DNA of 64,000 bases from Nemophila menziesii. Lineage: Eukaryota > Streptophyta > Magnoliopsida > Boraginales > Hydrophyllaceae. Both the position numbers and the translations under genes were made by a program. This document shows positions 1-11,596 of this stretch, in pieces; positions within the stretch are counted from its first letter, which is position 1; each line of letters starts with the position of its first letter. The notes below the pieces were generated by a model that saw only the letters and a program-made list of their open reading frames with translations, was not told the DNA's origin and searched no databases. The stretch lies in assembly GCA_029959085.1 (NCBI GenBank), contig JARWIR010000042.1, positions 3,814,544 to 3,878,543 on the forward strand, in the 5' to 3' direction.

Positions 1-370
1 AACAAGAAAGGGCCTCTTGAGTTCTTTAAGCTGGTATTTCGAGCATTTTGTCTTTGTTGGGATCACCAAACTCAGGATTTGCATGTGGATTGGATTCTTT
101 ACCGTGGCAGAACATTGATACCTGTCTATTGTGAAGTGGTGAATAATAACATTGATGGGTTTTATCCATCTTCTCATTATCCATTATATGCTGAGTTTTT
201 GCTCCCTCGTTCAGTTTGATTAATTGAGTCACCCACTCGAAATGCAAATTCTTAGTGAATCGTCCAAATGTTGCAACCTTATTTCAGCTTTCTACTTTTG
301 TTTATCATTATTCTGATCTAGACAAAAATATTTGATTTTCATAATAAACTATTCTACAAATACCAATTCA
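1..370. other. Intergenic DNA, no gene seen
   Basis: AT-rich sequence with only short open frames and no recognisable protein motif. The phrase cctcttgag near position 14 recurs near 1715, so part of this stretch may belong to the longer direct duplication listed next. Confidence 0.4.
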
Positions 371-690
371 TTTTAAAAAATTATACTAGTATTGTTGGGA
401 TTTCTTTTTTTAAAAGAAATCCTCCAAAAATAGGCGTATGCCATTTATAAGCAACGAGCACACGGTATTCTTTAGTAAAAGGCGAAAGAATAGTTCGCTT
501 TGTGCTCACTGCATGGCTGCGTGAGTTGAAAGGACTGTCCACGCTTATATTTATATGACTTTGGTTTCTTGTTTCTTGGAAAATGTTTCGATGTGGGAGA
601 TTATTATGTAAGATGTCTTCACTCTTTAGATACCAGCGTTCTTATTATATAAACTTTTTAACACATTTTTTCGACTCAATACTTCTATTT
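371..690 (+). repeat. Direct repeat, copy 1
   Basis: About 320 bp recurs about 1.43 kb downstream (1797-2170) in the same orientation. The best-conserved core runs from aggcgtatgccatttataag (copy 1 from 432) through the gcatggctgcgtgagttgaa stretch, nearly identical in both copies; the flanks diverge with small indels. The start tgttgggattt resembles a plant LTR start, so this could be a short LTR-like pair, but no primer binding site or coding sequence lies between the copies. Confidence 0.6.
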
Positions 691-1796
691 AATAATGGAT
701 ATCATACAAATGATATCACCTGTCTTGCATTCCTCAATATTTATTCTAGAAGTAGAACCAAAGAAATAAAATTATGTAGATAAACAAAATACACTACTGT
801 ATACGTTGTTTTGTTTTTTGGTTGGAACATTCAAGAGTAGTTTAAGTGTCATGATTTCATTTTCAATGATTAGTTGGAACAAGTAATTGATCTAGTGCTT
901 TCAGTATTCTCCTGTGACCAAAAATTTCTAAGATCGATTTTTATTGAAATCAAGATTTAAACTTATAAAAGATTCTCTGAATCGATAATATCTGAACTTC
1001 CAATATAAATACATTTTTTTGTCAATAAAATGAATATATATACCTAAACCATGAATGGTTGATCTAGAGGTTCGGTTAGAATCCTCCAAGACTAATGGCT
1101 TTGTCTATTATTATTATTTCACTCTGAGATTCCTACTCACGTGTTTTACTAAATGAAGGTGGACCATTTTGGTTATCAGAATAGCCTTCTGTGCCTGGAA
1201 GCATATCATTGGGTTCACTAGCTCCCTGCGTTGCGACATGGGTTATACCTTCGTCTTATCTTTCTCACTCTATCGATTGCTAGTTTTAAGAGCTCTACAG
1301 GCGATTAAGTCTATTTTTCCTTGACAAAAAATTGTGTACACATTCCAATTGAAAGGGGTGGTGCCTCCAGGATTTTCATATCATATAGTATATAGTGAAT
1401 ACTAATTTGGATGAGTTTAGTTCTCGTGCTTTGCTTACATGGCAGTATATTGCACCATTACCCCCTCATTCACCTGTTGTGTATTGGGTAGGGTTTGACG
1501 TGCAAAAAGAATCAACAACCTGCCATTTTCTTCTTGGAAGATCAAGATATTCCTTTTTTGAGTCAATTGCATCATAGGTCCCTATATAACCTTCTAAACT
1601 ATTCGGGTTACGGAAAGCACAGGATTGTAGCTCGGTGATATGAGGGACACGCTTGGCCAAGTGCTCGAGTGAGAAAAAGTAGCTCTCCTCTCATTCACAC
1701 TCAGGCGACAAAAAAAGCCCTCTTGAGCATTTAGGCTTATTTCACTACATATATATTTAGTACTCAAATTATAAAATATCTACCAATACCAGATCA
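691..1796. other. Spacer between direct repeats, no gene supported
   Basis: About 1.1 kb between the two direct repeats. A 60-codon open frame on each strand near 1395-1660 carries no motif I recognise. No TATA/ORF/terminator arrangement is convincing. Confidence 0.35.
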
Positions 1797-2170
1797 TTTT
1801 AGAAAATTTAGACTAGTATTAGTTGGGATTTCTTTTTAAAAAAAGAAACCCTCCAAAAATAGGCGTATGCCATTTATAAGCAACGAGCACACGGTATTCT
1901 TTAGTAAAAGGCGAAAGAATAGTTCGCTTTGTGCTCATTGCATGGCTGCGTGAGTTGAATGAATTGTCCAGGCTCGTATCTATATGACTATCGTTTCTTG
2001 TTTCTTGACAACTATTTCGATGTGGGAGTTATTTATGCAAAATGAGTGTCTTCTCTCTTCAGAAACCATCGTTCTTTTTCTTTTTTTTCTTTTTTACAAC
2101 AACCAGCATTCTAATTTTATAAACTTTTTAACACATATTTTTTCCACTCCAATACTCTATCTAATCATTA
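1797..2170 (+). repeat. Direct repeat, copy 2
   Basis: Second copy of the 371-690 repeat, diverged by point changes and a few indels, including a pyrimidine-rich insertion around 2075-2095. The copia element is inserted about 115 bp downstream, at 2286/2287. Confidence 0.6.
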
Positions 2171-2281
2171 ATTTCATACAAATGTTTTCATTAAAATTAT
2201 ATTTTTTTCATTCTCTCTTCAAATGGTATCCAAAAACTCATCCTTTTCCATTAAAATTACGATCTTTTTATAACATTATTT

Positions 2282-2286
2282 TTCAT
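2282..2286 (+). repeat. Target-site duplication of copia element (left)
   Basis: The pentamer ttcat directly precedes the 5' LTR. The same pentamer directly follows the 3' LTR at 9889-9893, as expected of retroviral-type integrase. Confidence 0.95.
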
Positions 2287-2689
2287 TGTAAGAAAAATAA
2301 ATAAATAATTATGTAAAATTATTTATTATTTTATTAGCCCGCCAAAAGTAAGTTATAAAGTAAAATGTTATTAATTTTGAATTTTAAAATTAATAACTCC
2401 ACCCACTATTCTATATAAGATAGAGTTTTGGTCAGAAGAAGTAACTAAATTCATTTTTTATATGAACGCTTCTTTTTACTTTTCTTCTTCTCTCTGCCAT
2501 TCACAAAATATGAATTGATCAAAATCACAAGGCTCTTAGGTTGTGGATATAGAGGTCTCTCTTCTTCCAGTAAGAAGATCCACGGCCGCAAGATAATCAA
2601 GTTTCTAATCGATTCAATTCCGCTGCTCTTCAAGAGGTATTCCTTTATAAACCTCTTGTTCTTTAATTTATATCTAATTAAATATTACA
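2287..2689 (+). repeat. 5' LTR of copia element
   Basis: 403 bp, begins tgtaag and ends attaca. The TATA-like ctatataagatagag at about 2411-2425 is a plausible promoter. It matches the 3' LTR at 401 of 403 positions by eye. Confidence 0.95.
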
Positions 2690-2691
2690 AT

Positions 2692-2703
2692 TGGTATCAG
2701 AGC
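2692..2703 (+). promoter_or_regulatory. Primer binding site (initiator Met-tRNA)
   Basis: tggtatcagagc starts two bases after the 5' LTR. This is the common plant copia primer binding site, complementary to the 3' end of initiator methionine tRNA. Confidence 0.9.
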
Positions 2704-3544
2704 ATGTAATTGTTAATTAGAATTTAATTTCGTTTGGAAATTATACTTTTGGTTAAAAAAAAAAATTGGATGAAAATTGATCGCATGATTTTTTTTGTAT
2801 AAGGTTCTATATTTTTTTTGAAATAAAATCATGAATGAATGCTTTGTTTGTATTGTTTTTTTTTTGTTTTTAACTTTGTTGAATTTTATTTGTTGCGTTC
2901 AAAATTTTTTGTGAAAATTTATTACGCTTTAATAATAATTTGGAACAAATTTATATGGACGGAAATTATCTGAGTTACTGCCATCATCTCTTGATATACA
3001 TATGATTTTAATGTAGCATGTTATATAATGCATATTGTCCACATTGCTTACACAGTTATACTGTATATTTGAGACAAAGAATGCTTAGTTTTTATTAACG
3101 GTGCTTACATTATATTATTCAGTCGAAAAACAAATAGGGATTGCTTAGACTTTTTTGATGGACTCTCAGAATTTTGATATGCTTTAAACTGGAATCTGCA
3201 ATTTTTTAATTAATTTTTCGACTCTGAATTTTAACTCGTCGTTTTGGCATGTATAATGCTGGCCTAGTATTAAACTAATTAGGTTTGATTATGGATTAGT
3301 TTCTTTTTGAATCTGTCATTACTATTTCTTGGATAAGTTTTGTTTTTTTTCCTGACTTATTCATGGTGTTACATCATAATTTTGTTTGTGCATTAATATA
3401 GTGATATTTCTGGCCGGATATTTTTTTTAAGAAAACCGAAATGGAGTTGAATTTTTTTTTAAATTTCGAAGGCCTGTTTCGGATGATTTTTTTTAAGAAA
3501 ACCAAAATGCAGTGCGTTTTTTTAATTTTCGAAGGAAAAAAAGA

Positions 3545-3615
3545 AATGTAGTTTATAGGGTTCAAACCCAGGTTACTTCTACCCGTAACTAGCTGTCTAA
3601 CCACTAGTGCTATCT
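3545..3615 (-). repeat. tRNA-like (SINE-head-like) sequence inside copia leader
   Basis: Read on the minus strand there is a box-A-like tagcactagtgg followed about 35 bp later by a box-B-like ggtttgaaccc. This spacing is that of tRNA-derived pol III promoters. It may be a fragment of a SINE carried inside the element leader. No TSD was found, so the boundaries are uncertain. Confidence 0.35.
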
Positions 3616-3739
3616 AAACTTATTATTGATTGGTAGAGTGTCTTGAATTATATATGGTCATTACGAAATATATATTTTTTTTTATCAATTTTGGTGTTTT
3701 TTCTTTGACTGTTCTTATTTTTCTAGAGAGAGAAAAATG

Positions 3740-4310
3740 GTGTGAACACGATCCCGGGGATCACGAGTATCAAGGCTCGACCTACTACCAAAGTACAGAG
3801 TGCTCCACAAGAAAGTAAGAAATCTTAGTGGACCATTACGGGTTCATAGACCAAAAGTTGAAATGACACTGGAACAAAATCAAGCTTTTGAATGATAGTA
3901 TCGATGCACTCACAAAGTATAAGATGAGACATGATCACACTTTATTGCAACATGTTGTTGTGAACAAGTTGATACAAGATTTCCTTGATTGGGGTGATCA
4001 CATGTGTGAAGAACACAATTTTTTTTTATTTTCTCGATACTTTGCCTAGAGAGTTGTAAAGGGATCTCAAAACCTTATGGGATGATGAGTATCCCAAGGA
4101 CTATGTTCATGGTAGACAAGTTACATATGCTTGGCTAGTCTTTGTTAAACTGAATCCCATTTGTGGAAGAATTATATTAGCTCTATTAGGTCAGACCAGT
4201 GCAACTGTGGGATGCTTTCTCAAACTACTAATATGGATAGATTTTAATCCAATTCATCTTTATGAGGAAGCGAACTTTAAGGATTCCATTCCTAAGTTAA
4301 TGTTTTGAAA
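3740..4310 (+). pseudogene. Unrecognised degenerate coding-like segment in copia leader
   Basis: Between the primer binding site and gag lies a stretch that translates in pieces with few stops, for example 4050-4308, which reads as LxRDLKTLWDDEYPKDY and continues to an SIPKLMF-stop ending with a single internal stop at 4057. It is not gag, protease, integrase or RT, and I do not recognise the family. It may be an extra leader ORF or captured host sequence, or chance openness. The flanks show no inverted repeats. Confidence 0.3.
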
Positions 4311-4684
4311 GTTTGCTTAGTTGTTTGATTTTTTTGATGTTTTTTCAATCATTGTTCGTTAGGTATTGCATTAGTTGTTTTTCCTTTAATTCAGTTATTT
4401 ACATATCGAACTTGTATTTTTTGTTATGTATGAATTCAATTTCTTTATTTGAATATATGTTTTAGTTGTTTTTTCATACTATTTTGCTCTATTCATGTTA
4501 GAGTAAGTGGGAGTTCTAGTGGAACTTATTTTGCAGTTAATGAAATTAAATGAATGGTTAAGACGAACAAAATATGGTGATTCATGATTGGGAACATAGT
4601 GAACTTTCTTTATCACTTATTTTGTTATCTTTCTTGTTCATTATATTTGCATTAATAGCATTGGGTAGTTAAATAATTGTATGT

Positions 4685-5563
4685 ATGCTAATGAAAAATC
4701 TCTTACTTTATAAGAAAATGACAACCGTCATTGATGATCTCAAAGGAGACATAATGAATGGTGAGAACTGTACTTTTTATAAACTCAAAATACATCATAT
4801 TCTAGACGAACACGATATTCTTGAGGTTATTAACAATGTCATGGCTCAGCCTGAGGAAGGCATCACAGCTCAAAACAAAAGAGACATGGAGGCTTGTGAG
4901 AAGTGAAAAGAGATATTCCACTACAAGAGGCATCTTGATAAGCTCCATGTATGACGATCTTGTCCATGAGTGTCAATAATATACCACCGCTCACGAGATG
5001 TGGGACACTCTTAATGAAAAGTACAAGGGTACAACTATGACTAAGATGAGTCAATTAATCATTAAGTTTGACACTTACAAGAGGAAGCTTAATCAAACCA
5101 AGCATCTTTGGGAGATGTCTAATATGATTAGGGAACTCAGACTGCAGGTCATAACCTTACCGATGAACATCAGGTTCAAGCTGTGATCCGATCTCTTTCA
5201 AATAAGTGGGAGCATTTGAAGATTAACTTGACTCAAAATGACCATATCATAACGTTTGATAATGTTGCTCATTATGTGACGTTGGAAGATGAACGTCTTG
5301 ATGCAATTAATCCTCAGGGTCAGACTCATATATCGCTGAGTCAAGTTCCCACAAAAGTTCTGGCATTAAGTGCAAGAACAATGGAAAGAGAAACGAAAAT
5401 GAGCATGCTTCAAAGAAGAACAAGAATGGCGGTAACGATAAAAGAGAACGTTTTTCTTTGTACAAAGAAAGACGAGAGTAAAATGAAATGCTATAATTAT
5501 GACAAGATTGGCCACTTCTCTCAAAGTGCAGAGAAAGATAGCAATGTCATTTACTTCTCGTAA
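4685..5563 (+). pseudogene. gag: copia gag (broken)
   Basis: Fragments of a copia Gag nucleocapsid precursor in several frames. An N-terminal part reads LDEHDILEVINNVMAQPEEG and ends at a stop in place of a residue after ACEK. The middle carries MWDTLNEKYKGTTMTKMSQL and MIRELRLQ. A third part reads NKWEHLKINLTQNDHI and VTLEDERLDAI. The C-terminal zinc knuckle (about 5487-5537) reads CYNYDKIGHFSQSAEK: the family pattern is C-x2-C-x4-H-x4-C, so the second and last cysteines are lost. At least one stop and two frameshifts separate the pieces. The product would package element RNA in the cytoplasm, but no functional protein can be made here. Confidence 0.85.
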
Positions 5564-5589
5564 CTTTACTTGTGTTACCAGCACTATAT

Positions 5590-5818
5590 TGCTAGCTGAT
5601 TCTAATCCTTTGTGGATTGTGGATACAGAAGCGATAGACCATATAGCTAGAGACCGAGAGGCATATGTAGAGTATCATCTAATTCCAGAGGGAACGAGAT
5701 GGATTTATGTAGGAGACAACAACAAGGTTGTAGACAAAGGAGTTGACACTTACAAGTTGAACTTGCGAAGTGGTCATACCTTGTGCCTGCTTAATGTACT
5801 TTACACACCTGACATTTG
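5590..5818 (+). pseudogene. copia aspartic protease (broken)
   Basis: The segment LWIVDTEAIDHIA corresponds to the copia protease active site, where the family has D-S/T-G-A. Here the glycine is replaced by glutamate (D-T-E-A), which should abolish activity. It continues with VVDKGVDTYKLNLRSG and CLLNVLYTPDI, the typical remainder of the domain, then meets a stop at about 5817. It lies in a different frame from the preceding gag piece. Confidence 0.8.
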
Positions 5819-5825
5819 ACGTAAC

Positions 5826-6780
5826 TTGGTCTCAGTCACTGTTCTTCTAGGATTACATTTTGATATGCATTTTCGTAACATACAAGTGGATATCTATTAT
5901 AACGCTAAGTATTATGGTTCTGGTTTTATTTCTCATGGTTTAATTGTACTAGATGATGATAACTCATTTAATAGTTATTATGTAAGTGGTTGTTTTTCTA
6001 CTAATACTTCTTCTAGTAATTCTAACATAGAAGAAAGTATATGGCATGCTAGACTAGGTCATATTGGTCAAGACCGCATGAATTTGTTGGATAAGGCAAA
6101 CCTTTTTGGGTTCATTGACTGAAGTCAACTTTCCAACTTATGAACATTGTCTAGCAGGTAAAGAAAAACGGAAACCATTTGGAAAGGCTAAACGAGTTGA
6201 GTACCCATTGAAAGTAATTCATTCGGACATCTGTGACTCAATAAATGTTCAAAATAGATGTGGGGAACATTATTTCATCATTTTTATAGATGATATCACT
6301 AGTTTTGGTTGTGTCTACCTGATTTTTCATAAATCTGGAGCATTGAAATGTTCTTACGATATATTTCAATGAAGTAGAAAATCAGTTAGAGAGGAAGGTG
6401 AAAAACCTTAAACCTTAATCGCGGACATGAATATCTATTGAGACAGTTGAAAGAACTGTGTGATGAAAGAGGGAGAACTCTCCTAGAAATGATTAAGTCT
6501 ATGATGGCACAAGCTAATCTTTCAATATCTTATTGGGGAGATGCCTTGCTTACCGCTAGTTATATACTTAACCGAGTACCCACAAAGACTGTTCTATCAA
6601 CTCCTTATGAACTACTTGCGATCCTGGGGGTCGGCAGGTTATGTTCATGATCTATCTCATAAATATGAAAAAAAAATTAGGTCCAAGAGGCACCCAGAGC
6701 ACTCAAAAGGATATGTGTTTATTGGAGAACACAGCGATGGAGGTCTTACTGAAATTAAGTCACGGATGTTACATTCTTAA
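5826..6780 (+). pseudogene. copia GAG-pre-integrase and integrase (broken)
   Basis: The GAG-pre-integrase zinc region is visible as SIWHARLGHIGQDRMNLLDK, followed by a frameshift near 6110. The second Cys/His part and start of the catalytic core reads EHCLAGKEKRKPFGKAKRVE then VIHSDICDSINVQN, with the conserved HSD aspartate, and HYFIIFIDDITSFG. A piece of the core appears lost around 6372-6440. The region resumes with LKELCDERGRTLLEMIKSMM, then SYWGDALLTASYILNRVPTK, typical of the core's C-terminal side. Multiple frames are used, so the enzyme is not expressible as one polypeptide. Confidence 0.85.
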
Positions 6781-7039
6781 AGAATGATTTTCTTAGCAGA
6801 GGTGAGGTTGATATAAATTCTATTCTATGTGAATATAATGAGAATCGGGTGGATGATGTACAATAAAATGTGACACTTGACGAGGTAACACATACTCAAG
6901 AAGTAAAGAATGACAATCCTCTATAACTTGAGATAGTTGAAACCATTTCATCATCTAATAACCCTATTTCTCAAGATTCTCAACCTAAGAGAAATGCTAG
7001 AGGTTTAGTTCCCTGTCATCGATTTGAAATCGAAGGAGA

Positions 7040-7765
7040 GTCTTTATGATAACTCCACAAGATAAGGAAGAACCTCGAATAGTACATAAAACATTTTCAC
7101 GTCTTGCTAAGAATGAATGGAGAAAAGCAATGGAAGATCAAGATGGATGTCAAAACTGCATTTCTGAATAGAGATTTAGAAGAGGTTATTTTCATGGAAC
7201 AACCTCGATTTCTATTGCAAAAGATCAAGAGAATAAAGTATGTAGATTTTTAAAATCAATCTTTGGTCTTAAGCAAGCCTCGAGAAAGTGGAATTTGAGA
7301 TTTCATGAAGTCATTTCATCAAATGGATTTGAAATGATATATAAATACCATTGTGTTTATATTAAACGTTCCAAGAAATTTTATTGTAATTTTATCTCTA
7401 TATGTGTATGACATCCTATTATATGGGAATAAGAGTTTATTAAAGCTAATAAGGAGTGGCTAGCTTCTCGATTCTATATGAAAGATAAGGGAGAGGCAAA
7501 TTATATTCTTGGTGTTAAGATTCACAAAGATAGGTTTAAAAGACTATTAATTTTATCTCAAGAACATTACATCATGAATATACTTGAATGCTTTAGTATG
7601 ACTAAATTCAATGCCGTTGGCACTCCTTTAGCAAAGGGAACAAACTTAACTCTTGACATGTGTCCTAGTACTCCAGAAGAGATACAGAAAGTGTATACAG
7701 TGCCATATTCTAGTGCCATAGATAGTATTATATATGTTATGATATGAACTAGTCCAGACATATGT
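7040..7765 (+). pseudogene. copia reverse transcriptase (broken)
   Basis: RT pieces include MDVKTAFLNRDLEEVIFMEQ-like sequence at 7140-7200, LKQASRKWNLRFHEVI at 7265-7320, then the catalytic box at 7401-7412, which reads YVYD instead of YVDD: the first aspartate of the metal-binding pair is replaced by tyrosine. It continues with KDKGEANYILGVKIHKDR and LILSQEHYIMNILECF, typical of the RT thumb region. Frameshifts separate the pieces. Catalysis would be impossible even if the frames were joined. Confidence 0.85.
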
Positions 7766-8310
7766 TATGTGGTAGGTTTAGTTAGTCATTTTCAATTGAA
7801 CCCGGGACAAGAGAATTTGAAAGCTGTGAAAAGGATATTGAGATAATCTCAAAGGCATTATGGATCATGCCTTATGCTTTCGAGGAAGTAGATTACACCT
7901 AGAAGGATATATTATGCCGTTTGGGCTAGTGATATATATATGTCCATATCTACCTCAGGTAATGTATTCTTGTTAAATAATTGCGCAATTTCTTGAAGTA
8001 GCAAGAAACAAACCTGTGTAATTTTGTCCACAATGAACTGAGTTTGTAGCATGCTCAGCTGCGGTTCAAGAAGTTGTTTGGTTAAAAAGGTTCTTTGAAC
8101 ATTTAGGATTCTAAGCAATAGTGGGAGTCCTGTTACTATATATTGTGATACTCAAGCTGAAAAGGCTTGTGTAAAAGCTCCTAAGTATCACAGTAAAACC
8201 AAACACATTGATATAAAGTATAAATTTGTTAGAGATATTATTGCACAAAAGGATGTTGGTTTGCAATACATACACACACGCAATATGCTTGCTGATCATT
8301 CATAAAGTAT
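7765..8310 (+). pseudogene. copia RT connection and RNase H (broken)
   Basis: After RT, remnants such as TSPDICYVVGLVSHFQ at 7750-7800 and, near the end, YCDTQAEKACVKAPKYHSKT and HIDIKYKFVRDIIAQKDVGL at 8140-8270 match the copia RNase H region (the T-K-H-I-D motif is present). Stops and frameshifts interrupt it. The region ends at about 8305, just before the non-coding tail. Confidence 0.8.
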
Positions 8311-9470
8311 ATCCCAAGGGATATATTTATTGATTTGTTAGATCTGTATGATTAAGCAAGATATAATGTATGAATATTGCAAGTTTATGTGCATTCATGT
8401 ATATATTTTCATTAGTATGTTTATTTAACTATTTCTTTTAATAATATCATGTTTGATATATATTATAATGCGTGTGTTTTTGGAAGGATGTATGTCCTAT
8501 AGACTGAGATTGGCCCTATCACACGGGCAATCGCCTTTGGCACAAGAAGTGCGCAAAGATGAGACTAACTCATAGTAGTGAAGAACCCTTGAGAGAACTT
8601 GAGTTAAGATAGTCGCCTTAACTAAGTGTTAAGATGAGATCATAAACATGGATGATGCATGTTAAACTTATATTATGATCGAAGTAGAATCCCACTGTCT
8701 ACTTAGTCTATAATAGCCAGATATGAGTTGCTTGATCGATTTCATAGAAGGGTTGATTGATCGAAGAACTCATCTTAGGCAACGAGGCTTGTCTAATTAT
8801 ATATCTGTATGGTATTTATAAAATTGTGACATACAATTGGAGCTATATGAATAATACCATAGCACGTGTGTCATACCACGTGTGCTTTCGACCAGAAGGA
8901 AGTGAAGAGCCGATCCCTGTCTCTTCACTGTGTGATGCCTTTAATTGTGCCCTTATTACTTTTGACTATATCTTGATATTTTGATTAGGTGTATGCTACT
9001 TTGAACATGTTACCAATGATCATGAACGATTCGGTCTAATGGGGTATGTTTGGGAAAGCAATCTAATCAACGTAAAAGGATCTAAGTGTAAAGGGAAGAC
9101 TAAAATTGTGTATCAAAGTGTGTGCTTGCAGGTATACCGATCATGTAAGTCAATTTGGACTATAATATGATAGTGAGACACATGAAGTTATTTCGGTGAA
9201 CTCTTTTGATCACATAAACGATGTGATATAAATTTGAAGGGGTCAGAGTTACTGAAATATGATACAACAAATTATTAGTCTGGGGTACTGCAGGATACGT
9301 AACAAATGAGAACTATTTGAGCAACTATATACCCTAACAGGTTATTAGTAACGTATGCTCGTATGCTTGCCGGTCGCACGACCTATTTGCCAAGTATGAT
9401 GATGCTTTGATGCAAGTGTGTATATGAGAAGATAGTGGGTTGGTACCACAAATTGATATAACTTAATTAT
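8311..9470 (+). other. Non-coding tail of copia element
   Basis: About 1.1 kb between the RNase H relic and the polypurine tract, with no ORF above 75 codons and no recognisable motif. A long 3' untranslated segment like this is common in this type of plant copia element. Confidence 0.5.
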
Positions 9471-9485
9471 GGGCGAGTGGGAGAA
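9469..9485 (+). promoter_or_regulatory. Polypurine tract
   Basis: The purine-rich stretch atgggcgagtgggagaa lies directly before the 3' LTR, at the expected place for the plus-strand primer. Confidence 0.8.
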
Positions 9486-9888
9486 TGTAAGAAAAATAAA
9501 TAAATAATTATGTAAAATTATTTATTATTTTATTAGCCCGCCAAAAGTAAGTTATAAAGTAAAATGTTATTAATTTTGAATTTTAAAATTAATAACTCCA
9601 CCCACTATTCTATATAAGATAGAGTTTTGGTCAGAAGAAGTAACTAAATTCATTTTTTATATGAACGCTTCTTTTTACTTTTCTTCTTCTCTCTGCCATT
9701 CATAAAATATGCATTGATCAAAATCACAAGGCTCTTAGGTTGTGGATATAGAGGTCTCTCTTCTTCCAGTAAGAAGATCCACGGCCGCAAGATAATCAAG
9801 TTTCTAATCGATTCAATTCCGCTGCTCTTCAAGAGGTATTCCTTTATAAACCTCTTGTTCTTTAATTTATATCTAATTAAATATTACA
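9486..9888 (+). repeat. 3' LTR of copia element
   Basis: 403 bp, tgtaag...attaca, followed directly by the ttcat target duplication at 9889-9893. Confidence 0.95.
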
Positions 9889-10111
9889 TTCATACATTAG
9901 TTTTTCTTGTCATGTACCTCTAATCTTTTTCACTAAACCATGTGTCTTTTGTCTTCTGCAAATCTTTTTCCTTTTATCTCAAAATTAGCATTTTACTCCT
10001 CTTTCAGCCTTTCTTACCGCCTTTAATTTTTCTTCCTTATAAATCTCTTTTCATATTTTCAATCATTCGCATTTATTTCACCTACAATCATGAATGTTGT
10101 GAATCATCCTA

Positions 10112-10605
10112 ATGCAAAAGATAGTGTTACACTATCTACTGAAAGTAAAAAAATACTATCAATCTCCTGAAGAACTCGAGAAGTTGGCAAAGATTCTACA
10201 TCATGAGAATATCAACTTTGGCTTCATTAGAAACCAAATACAAAAACATCGGGATATTAATGGTAAGATTCAAACTGAGGAACTGGGGATTAGCGAATTA
10301 ATCATCAAATTTTTGAATTTTGAAGTTAAGCAGCGAGTCTGAGAGAAGCGTCCATGGACACTCAAGGGTAAACACCTTGCACTCAATAAGTTTAACAACA
10401 AAAGCAGAAAAGGTACTCGTACTACTTTTTGGGTCCAACTATTTGGCCTCCCCATACCCGTACTTAACGAAAAGATATCTAGAGCTTATATAGCGATAAG
10501 ATATCTTGAACTGTTTAAAACTGTGAACTATTTCTTCTCGCATGATCTAAACTCGAAGAGATATCTTGAGCTTCTATTTCATGATCGGAATATTCACCAA
10601 TTATG
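10112..10605 (+). pseudogene. LINE ORF1 relic (DUF4283-like)
   Basis: One frame is open across this stretch except for a TGA at 10340-10342. Its centre reads FLNFEVKQRV, stop, EKRPWTLKGKHLALNKFN, then FWVQLFGLPIPVLNEKI. That layout (RPW, then L-x-L, then W-V-Q-L-x-G-L-P) is the signature of DUF4283, the N-terminal domain of many plant L1-type ORF1 RNA-binding proteins. No zinc knuckle, ORF2 or poly(A) tail follows, so this is an isolated fragment. It lies on the right side of the copia insertion and predates it or is independent of it. Confidence 0.55.
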
Positions 10606-11063
10606 AGTTATGACCTTCAAAAGTCGATGGAAATATCATCCTAACAATTCATGTTTAGTTTTTAAATAGACTTCTTAACTCCTGTTGTGACTTGTTTTGT
10701 GGTTTTTTTATGACTTTTAATTCCTAGTTTTCATCTTGGGTGTCTAATATCGTACATGTACCTACAAACCTCACACTTAACACACAACTCATCTCAAATT
10801 GCTCATAAAATACATATATCATCCAAGATTAGCTAGAGCTTAAATACAGCCAAAAAATTTGATAAATCCAACAATAAAACCCCAAAAACCAACTCAAATG
10901 ATATTTCTTTGTGTTTAATTTTTTTTTTAAAAATAAATCTGTGTTTTTTTGTTAAACGATCAAATTATGGGGTGTCTAGAACGCCTGGAGGCCAACTAGG
11001 TCCATCCGCCTGGACATTTCAAAAAACTAACCTACATTCTAGAAGCTATGTGACTTAAACCAA

Positions 11064-11304
11064 TTTTTTTGGGGGGGTGGGGGGTGGGGGGGTGGGGGGG
11101 TAGCTTGCGTGCACCACGACTAACCCTACGTGGATATACACTACTTCCCATGTATATTTCTAGGTAAATCAGAACTAGGTTACCCATGTTCAGGGAGGGG
11201 TTCGAGTCTTGTATCTCCTACTTTAAGCCCGTTAAGGAGGAGTTCGAACCATGTACCTCCTCTTTAAGCGCTGAAGATATAACAAAGTTCTGGCCAGTTG
11301 AGCC
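11064..11304 (-). mobile_element. tRNA-derived SINE, copy 1
   Basis: On the minus strand a tRNA-like head (ggctcaactggcc, then an aggttcgaac-type box B twice) is followed by a body ending in a C-rich tail; on the plus strand the tail is the G-rich run at 11071-11100. It shares its body with the SINEs at 12357 and 15622 (accatgggtaacctag and ggaaatatacatgg-type segments). Flanked by taaaccaa at 11056-11063 and 11305-11312. Confidence 0.65.
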
Positions 11305-11596
11305 TAAACCAAATTATGAATAGTCATAACATATAAGCACATAATAAAATACAGAAACGTATTTTATTTAGTTTAGTATACATAAATCCAAAACAATAGT
11401 ACATAAAATAATTTATATAAAAATATAAATTTGTAATGAACAAATTTTACAAAAGCGAGTTTTAAAAATGTACATTATATTGTTTCCGATTTATGAATAC
11501 AACACTAAAATAAGTACCTTACACGAATTCCTCCAGATCAAGCAATAAATTTGCAATATTCTTAATTCTAATATGCGTCTACTATACACATTCTTA

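Larger units (their letters stand above)
2287..9888 (+). mobile_element. Complete Ty1/copia LTR retrotransposon, coding region degenerate
   Basis: A 7.6 kb element with TG...CA LTRs at 2287-2689 and 9486-9888, an initiator-Met-tRNA primer binding site, a polypurine tract and a 5 bp TSD (ttcat). The internal order is gag, protease, integrase, reverse transcriptase, RNase H, the copia order. The LTRs differ at only two positions in 403 (near 2504 and 2514), indicating recent insertion. The coding region, by contrast, has many stops and frameshifts and has lost catalytic residues in protease and RT. The copy was therefore probably mobilised in trans by an active relative, or its LTRs were homogenised later. 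It is long for copia because of an approximately 2 kb leader before gag and an approximately 1.1 kb tail after RNase H. Confidence 0.95.
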
